This document shows positions 54,866-64,000 of a DNA stretch of 64,000 nt, piece by piece. The translations under genes were made by a program, and so were the position numbers. Under the pieces are notes generated by a model. The model made no database searches and was not told where the DNA came from. It saw only the letters and a program-made list of their open reading frames with translations. This DNA comes from Unio delphinus (lineage: Eukaryota; Mollusca; Bivalvia; Unionida; Unionidae): assembly GCA_029339505.1 (NCBI GenBank), contig JAQISU010000115.1, forward strand, positions 3,931,001 to 3,995,000, read 5' to 3'. Positions within the stretch are counted from its first letter, which is position 1, and each line of letters starts with the position of its first letter.

Positions 54866-55433
54866 ATAGCAAACCTTAATTTTTCCAATAATCTGTGAAA
54901 TGGCTCGAGACTATATAAGTAACACATGTACTTAGTCTTGCTTGTCAAAAACAATTTTATGAAGTACTAAGCTATGTTTTATATGAATGTGTATATAAAT
55001 GTTATTGAGTTATTTGAACTTTTTTCATACCTTTGCTTCACTATCCAACTCATTTTTTGAAATAAAATGAATTCTTGTAACTATGAGTTGTGTCTTATTC
55101 ATATTAGCATTTATCTAACTTCACTTTGGTGATATGGGATAAATCACATTATGTCATATTGTGTAATAGTAAGGTCAAAGGTCAATGCACTAGTTAGCAT
55201 GTACCAGTTCTACTCATAAAGAGACATTTTGATCTAAAATAAAGGATTTATATTTGTTTGATAAACACAGAAAGTAACAACAGGGACAGGTGGACATGAC
55301 CCAATCTTAGTATAAAGTATAAGCTTTGAACACTTTACACTGTCTGCAGATACATGAAATCACTAACCCACAGTCCTCTCACAAAGGACAAGCTACCCAG
55401 CCTCTTTGTCATACAAATAGAAAGCTTCCCTCC
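54866..55433. repeat. Inverted-repeat arm 1
   Basis: Matches the reverse complement of 57640-58200 closely (for example GCTTCACTATCCAACTCATT against its complement near 58015). With the attached MITE copies it makes arms of about 1 kb. No gene seen. Confidence 0.8.
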
Positions 55434-55897
55434 TGGTATAACGGTACCAATTGCGCAAGTCCAAGTGGGTGGAGCTTAAAGTGTAGGGAGCATTGCAATC
55501 AGAAATAAACAACAACATTAGCTATGATTAGTGGATTATGTAAAAGTCGTACTTTCTTTAAGGCTTAAAAAAAGTTTAGCCTCTTGGCAACATGTGAATT
55601 TATGCTAATTCCTGTATAGATCATATTTTGTATTTTTTATGATTTTTTGAAAATGTAATACACATACTGAAAATATGTATGTTGTGACTAGATAACTCAT
55701 ACACCTGTCTAGTTCCAGCAGAGTTATCTCTCTTAAATGCAATGGAGTACCTGGTTTTGTCATCATCAAATTGACAATCTAACACTGTTCTCTATAACAG
55801 TGTGTGAGAAGCACGCTAAATTAGGATAGAAAATATATTTATCTCTCCAAATATTAGCATTGAGGTCTATGGAAAAACAATTGGTACCGTGATACCT
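55434..55897 (+). mobile_element. MITE M copy 2
   Basis: About 464 bp from GGTATAACGGTACCAATTG to CAATTGGTACCGTGATACCT, with inverted ends. No coding capacity. Confidence 0.82.
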
Positions 55898-56502
55898 AAA
55901 AGATAATACCAGCTTGACAGTGTATCCATAGTAACGAGTATACATAGCCACCATTTATATACTGTCATAGTGTCATTTGGTTAAACAATGGATATTGAGA
56001 AGTTTTTGTCTAATATTGACAGACTTTTACATAGAAAATGTATAAAATCTTCAGAAAATAAGACACATTAGCTTTGGAATGAGGCTTTTGTAACTATACC
56101 TATAACATATATAGACTGATGGCTTTGTGTCTGTGTAGTCAGCTCCAATATTAGCATACAGGCAAAAAAAAAATAAGTTATGTAAAGTTAATATAGTTAA
56201 TTTAAGCAAAATATTGACTATTTTATGTGAAAAAGATGAAAAATCATGGATAAAGAATAACTTTTATGTTCTTTTAAAGCATGTTATAGACCAGGATAGA
56301 GAACATTCCTGGTCCATGTGTAGATAGTTCACTTGTATCATAAAGAATATTCTGGTATATGTATTTTAGGTAGCTTGCTAAAGATATTGTATTCCTTCCT
56401 ATTTTGATTTCAATTGTCCTGCTCTAATTGTCTTTTATTTTAGTAAATTTTGAACTTAAAAATGCAATTCTCTAGTTAGTTACATAATCATTCTTGAGGT
56501 CT
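55898..56502. other. Gene-free stretch
   Basis: AT-rich, no feature supported. Confidence 0.5.
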
Positions 56503-57030
56503 CCACTACATATATAATCCTGGATTTTAGGTTCTCACTTTATCAGTAATACATTTTTGGATAATTTTATTGCATTGAAGTTAATACATGTGTTCTTGAA
56601 CTCATCTGTATTACATGAATAATATATTTGAGGAAATAAAAAAAATACACATCTTATGTATATCATTCAGTTATCTCCCTTACACCAGACATAACATTTC
56701 AATAAATAGAAACCCACATTGTTAGTAATGGTGTATAAAAATAAGGGAAGATTTGTGAAATATCAGCCACTACATATATAATCCTGGATTTTAGGTTCTC
56801 ACTTTATCAGTAATACATTTTTGGATAATTTTATTGCATTGAAGTTAATACATGTGTTCTTGAACTCATCTGTATTACATGAATAATATATTGGAGGAAA
56901 TAAAAAAAATACACATCTTATGTATATCATTCAGTTATCTCCCTTACACCAGACATAACATTTCAATAAATAGAAACCCACATTATTAGTAATGGTGTAT
57001 AAAAATAAGGAAAGATTTGTGAAATATCAT
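56503..57030. repeat. 264-bp tandem duplication
   Basis: 56503-56766 and 56767-57030 are almost identical (only a few differences), beginning CCACTACATATATAATCCTG. A recent duplication; no gene. Confidence 0.92.
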
Positions 57031-57639
57031 ATTAGCCCTCGGTCTTGATGCAAATTTAACTAGAAGTACTTTAATAATTTCTCCCAGTAAAGTTTACAAG
57101 TTTGAAAACTGATCCAACATGTTTTGTTTGGTTTAGGTATTTTTACTGCCTAACTGAAGCCCATTATTATTAATTTCTTATTTAGAAGAAATATGAATTA
57201 CATGCATCTATATTATCTACATTATTCACCCTTTTATATTAGCTGGGAATGAACACAATGTCACCTGATATTTGGTGCCTGTAAGGGGTGTCATAGCACA
57301 GATGCCTTTTTTTATTGTCCCTGCACCTATGGTCCACTGCCTCCAAATATTGTCCAAGGTAATATCATCAAGCTCTCGCTTCTCATTTGTATCATTGCTG
57401 CTTGTGTCTCCTTTAATTCCATTATCATTAGCTACATCTCTCATTTAGATACACACTTTGCTCCTGTTTTTAAGTCCATGGGACTCACTATACTCATTGT
57501 TAAACTTTAGCCTTTTTCTGTATTTTAGTCCCCATTTTCATCCCCAAATCCAACATAACCACTTAGAAAGCTGTTATCTACTTTATTTGGTGTCAGATTG
57601 GCTTATTGCATCAATTGTATTCACTACACAAAGGAAGGA
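57031..57639. repeat. Spacer; end part is inverted-repeated at 58668-58805
   Basis: 57480-57639 matches the reverse complement of 58668-58805 (for example CAACATAACCACTTAGAAAG). No gene seen. Confidence 0.6.
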
Positions 57640-58200
57640 AGCTTTCTATTTGTATGACAAAGAGGCTGGGTAGCTTTACCTTTGTGTGAGGACTCGGGTT
57701 TAGTGACCTCTTCCATATGTTGACAGTGTAAATAAGTGTGCAAAGCTAATACTTTATAATTATATTGGGCCATGTCCACCTGTCCCTTTTGTTACTTTCT
57801 GTGTTCATGAAACAAATATAAGTCCTTTATTTTAGATCAAAATGTCTCTATAACAGTAAAACTGGTACATGCTAACTAGTGCGTTGACCTTTGACCTTAC
57901 TATTAAACAATATGAAATAATGTGATTTTTCCCATATCACCAAAGTGAAGTTCGATAAGTGCTAATATGAATAAAACACAACTCATAGTTAAACGAATTC
58001 ATTTTATTTCAAAAGATGAGTTTGATAGTGAAGCAAAGGTATGAAAATAGTTCAAACAGCTCAATAACATTTCTATACACAATCATATAGAACATAGCTT
58101 AGTACTTCATAAAATTGTTTTTGACAAGCGAGACTAAGTACATTTACTTATATAATCCCGAGCTATTTCACAGATTATTGGAAATATCAAGGTTTGCTAT
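57640..58200. repeat. Inverted-repeat arm 2
   Basis: Reverse complement of 54866-55433, with point differences and small indels. It is followed directly by MITE M copy 3. Confidence 0.8.
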
Positions 58201-58667
58201 AGGTATAACGGTACCAATTGCGCAAGTCCAAGTGGGTGGAGCTTAAAGTGTAGGGAACATTGCAATCAGAAATAAACAACAACATTAGCTATGATTGGTG
58301 GATTATGTAAAAGTTGTACTTTCTGTTAGGCTAAAAAAAAGTTTAGCCTCTTGGCAACCTGTGAATTTATGCTAATTCCTATATAAATCATATTTTGTAT
58401 TTTTTTTCTGATTTTTTGAAAATGTAATACACATGACTGAAAATATGTATGTTGTGACTAGATAACTCATACACCTGTCTAGTTCCAGCAGAGTTATCTC
58501 TCTTAAATGCAATGGAGTACCTGGTTTTGTCATCGTCAAATTGACAATCCAAAATTGTTCTCAATAACAGTGGGTGAGATGCACGCTAAATTAGGATAGA
58601 AAATATATTTATCTCTTCAAATATTAGCATTGAGGTCTATGGAAAAACAATTGGTACCGTGATACCT
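58201..58667 (+). mobile_element. MITE M copy 3, best preserved
   Basis: 467 bp with ends AGGTATAACGGTACCAATTG and (complement) AGGTATCACGGTACCAATTG, 19 of 20 identical. A solitary end fragment of the same family lies at 58811-58867 in the reverse sense. Confidence 0.85.
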
Positions 58668-59540
58668 CCTTTGTGTAGTGAACAAAATTGATGCAATAAG
58701 CCAATCTGACACCAAATAAAGTAGATAACAGCTTTCTAAGTGGTTATGTTGGATTGGGGGACTAAAATACAGAAAAAGGCCAAAGTTTAACAAAGAGTAT
58801 AGTGACTATATCCCTACACTTTAAGCTCCACCCACCTGGACTTGCGCAATTGGTACCGTTATACCTAATGTGGACATCAAATGCAGGTTGTTATTTTAGG
58901 GAGGAAAGAGTTGCGTCCCTTATTGGTTCACGTTATTTCAATGGTCTTCCACTACCAAATGTAATGGCTGCTACGTATAGCCGGTTGTGTACTGCAAAAT
59001 GGTGTTACGCTAGGCAAAGCTACACTCTTTACACGCTAATATTAATACATAAATGTGCTAGGTTTTCTACCTTTACACTCTAAAATGCTCTAGATTGAAT
59101 TCTATTGTCGTATTTGCTAGTTGACCCAATGTGGGAAAACGAAAGTAACATATCAATGACTGTTTGGTTTTATCTATCAAAGCTGACTTTGAATAAAATA
59201 ATTGAAATATTCTCTGCTAGTTTCAAATATTTCGTAAACAACCATCTATCAAATGGCATGCTTTATATTTGATCTTTTTTAAATCACAGAAATAAGCCAT
59301 TTAATATGACAAGCATTTTCAACGTAAAAGTTTGGAAACCTTTTTAGCACATTGATCAAGAAGATTACTTACGTGTGGGTAAGTTCTGTAACCTGTATCA
59401 AAAAGTCTTCATCGATCTCCACTTCCGTATAGAGACAGCAAAAACATACAGATCAATTTTGTTACCGAGATCCAACACACTCTTCACCCTGGGCACTGGG
59501 TATGTGCTTCTGCTAACTAGTGATTTACGGTACTATTTAA
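58668..59540. other. Gene-free stretch with MITE end fragment
   Basis: 58668-58805 is an inverted duplicate of 57480-57639; 58811-58867 is a MITE M end. The rest shows nothing I can support. Confidence 0.5.
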
Positions 59541-61402
<1,862 letters not shown>

Positions 61403-61417
61403 CAGCTCCATTCGCAA

Positions 61418-62610
61418 TTTATTTATTCGATTTAAGTATCCGTACTACGAATTATGTGCAAACCACCACCCGTTCGGAAGGAGGAAATATTTACTTCCAA
61501 CAGCATCTATTGTTATTGTTGAATATGTTTCTCAATCGAACACATGGGAAACTACATTTGTTTCTAAGATTTCTTAAACATCATGAATTGAAATCTCCGT
61601 TAATAATAACTCAGTGTTTGTACTAAATCGTGAAAACTCCACTGCATAACTTCGGTTAAAAAAAAAAAAAAATAAACATACATACATCTTCGCTAGCCAC
61701 GATCCTGATATGTCAACCCTATCTACACCTTGGTGGATCGATCAGATAATGCATCGCTGCGGTCTGTGAATTTCATTTGATGCAGCGTTAAGCGACCGCA
61801 TCCAATCACATTCACGTTGTTCAAATGTGAACAATTTCTACATTATCGATACAAGAGCTGGGGACACACAACTGGAATGGACTGATAAAAAAGCGATCTT
61901 CCACTGCCGGGCTGGATTTTTGCATATGCATTCTTGCTCTCAAATACATATGTAATGGCTTCTCACTGCTACGTGGTCATACTTAAATGTATCGTTATGA
62001 AGTCAGTTACACGCTATTGGTTATTTGGAATCACATACCACGGAAGACAACTCATGAAATCCAATAAATGTCTCTATGACAAAGTACTCAAACATATGAT
62101 TCATCTGCCAAAAGTATAGATAGGGTTAACACATCACAACCTTGGCAGGCAAAAATCACAGACACAATTGAGACTAATATAGGGAATATAACTCCATCAA
62201 ATCAAAAACACCTGAAATATTTTTCAGACTTCCGTATTCTTATTTTTTTCGCTTGATGTTCAGAAATTACAAAATAAAGGTCGTATTGAAAATACATTTA
62301 TTCCAATAAACAAAAGCTCTTTAACAAAAGCACAGTAAAAGCAAATCAAAGTTTCAACACAAATACAATATATTTAATTCATAATAAGTGTAATGTCACA
62401 CAATGAAAAGTAAAACTACACTAAGATCAAAGGAAATGTACATCATATGAGATGGCGTGACGGTATGATGTCATATCTAGACTGCGTCTCTGTTTTATAA
62501 AGCTATTTGCATACATACCTATGCAATGTTACCATATTATATGGCGTCACGGTATGGTGTCATATCTAGACTGTGTCTCTGTTTTATAAAGCTATTTGCA
62601 TACATACCTA
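61418..62610. repeat. Dispersed repeat Y, copy 2
   Basis: Partner of 37293-38620. It also ends in a dimer of a roughly 91-bp unit with ATGGCGTGACGGTATGATGT, so the dimer is older than the copying event. Confidence 0.8.
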
Positions 62611-64000
62611 TGGGGGCGCTCACCAGTTAATATGTACTTTTCAGATAGTGACGTATGTGAGGTGAAGTTGTTTGCATTTGTAACATGCACAATGGAGAAT
62701 AAGTTGGCATATCTCAATGCTACTTTGATGTAATGTGGCTGATATTTCTTTGGATACTGCACTTGTGGAAATTGTAAATGATCTAAGCGCATGGTACAAC
62801 AAAATGGATGCTCCCTTGTGCTTGAAAAATTAGCCAGAATTAATCAAAAGTACACTAACTTTAGCAGTTATTAAACTAGGGAAAACGAATTTTGCTGAAG
62901 TAGGCAATAGCAGCTTCTGAAAGTGCAATGAACAAATTACAAAATATCTGAAAAGTAAAAAAAGTTATCGTACCATTTTTCTACAATTTACCTCTGAAGT
63001 CCAGGGAGTGAAAATGACCATGCGGAGCTAGCAGTTTGTTTACATGAGCACATCTTATGTTAGCCCAAGCTGTATACTCTAGAACCTAAAGTACACCCAT
63101 CAATCATACATCAAAATAAAGGGAATTGAAAGTTCTTCTCCCAACACCTAAGATATACAAAGTCTTTATTATATTGCCAGTATAACCAGTGAAGAAATCC
63201 CAGAAAATTATTTTTCTTTAAAATTCTAACCCTATGCAAAGTACGAAACTGTAGAGCGCCACCTTAAAGAACCACTAAAGATGTGTTTTCAACCTATTGA
63301 AAAACTTGTCATATTCTGCTGTCAATTTCAAACATATTGATATATCATACATGGTATTTACTTCCAAAATTACAAACACATAGTTAATTTACTATACCCC
63401 TCTGAAGTAACTTAAATGTAGCTTCATGACGTCAAAACTGTATTTTAACGTCACTGGGAAATGCTATTATTTTGACATTAAAGAAAGACATTCAAGAATA
63501 AATGCATATGAAGTATTTGTTTTATTTTTCAATCCAAACATCAAATAATGTATTTAGATCATTTCCAAAGTTGCAAACTATACTTGGGTCATGTATACAT
63601 GTAAATCAAGTGAGAAAAGTGAGGAAAATTCCATAAAGTTTGAGGTAATAGTGCAAAAATTGTCCAGCATTGGATTAAGAAAAAAAGTCCTTGATGCTAT
63701 AAATTCATAACAGTAGACATAAATATATATTTTGTTTGTAAATAATTACTTTTTTCCCCGGCACTAGTAATCTAATTTGAATCTGCACTAATGCTTGTAT
63801 GTCAAAGAATTGAAATGAAAAGTCAAGGGGAATTAACTCCTGGTGAGACCATTCCATGGACCAGGAATGTGATTGATGATTACATACATAATCGATTACA
63901 ATGAAAATCAAATATGTTGACTGCTTTATATGGTAAAATTAATTATAAAACCAAAACATGCAGACTTGTATGCCAAAAAAGGGGGTAGGTGTGTTTCCCA
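62611..64000. other. Gene-free AT-rich stretch to the window end
   Basis: No reading frame, RNA gene or repeat that I can support. Confidence 0.5.

Overview
The window looks like nuclear DNA of a marine invertebrate, most likely a mollusc (moderate confidence). It is AT-rich and full of microsatellites. It carries a tRNA-derived SINE whose 3' end has the GGCGTTAAAC type of sequence common in molluscan SINEs, CR1/L2-like and RTE-like LINE remains, one Gypsy LTR-element remnant, small inverted-repeat transposons, and one spliced host gene (BTB-BACK). Nothing suggests a bacterium.

Positions 1-10.7 kb hold the right part of a large virus-like transposon of the Polinton/Maverick/adintovirus type, here called element 1; its left end lies outside the window. 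Eleven reading frames follow one another on the + strand with almost no spacing: basic core-like proteins, an rve integrase with a C-terminal chromodomain, a membrane protein, a penton-like and a major-capsid-like protein, a Cys/His motif protein and an adenovirus-type protease. All are intact. One AATAAA follows the protease gene. Downstream come three small, apparently paralogous coiled-coil genes in a modular layout: each has a shared upstream box and TATA element about 50-60 bp before its ATG, and each ends in a replication-dependent histone-type 3' end (6-bp stem, 4-base loop, ACCCA or ACTCA, then a purine-rich element 10-11 bases later). I regard this as the most novel signal in the window: a mobile virus-like element that appears to use histone mRNA 3'-end processing for its accessory genes.

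Positions 10.7-20.1 kb are repeats: GT, TC and TA microsatellites, a Gypsy LTR with RT and integrase remains on the minus strand, LINE fragments, and a SINE with a perfect 14-bp target duplication nested in a LINE.

Positions 20159-36202 are a second, different and decayed Polinton (element 2), bounded by inverted repeats of about 310 bp and a TATAAAA direct repeat. It keeps recognisable remains of a PolB-helicase fusion, integrase, FtsK/HerA-type ATPase, protease, major capsid, penton, a zinc-ribbon plus phospholipase-A2-like protein, an HNH endonuclease and several small proteins. Most are broken by frameshifts and stops. The penton gene is split by about 1 kb of foreign coding sequence.

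Positions 36-64 kb are host DNA. A two-exon coding region for a BTB-BACK protein lies on the minus strand (39136-40180 and 47533-47813), with a 7.35-kb intron holding a duplicated RTE-like LINE. The rest is repeats: a hAT-like MITE, a 52-bp satellite, a nest of inverted repeats at 54.4-58.9 kb, and second copies of two repeats also found at 14 kb and 37 kb, joined by a perfect 36-bp palindrome.
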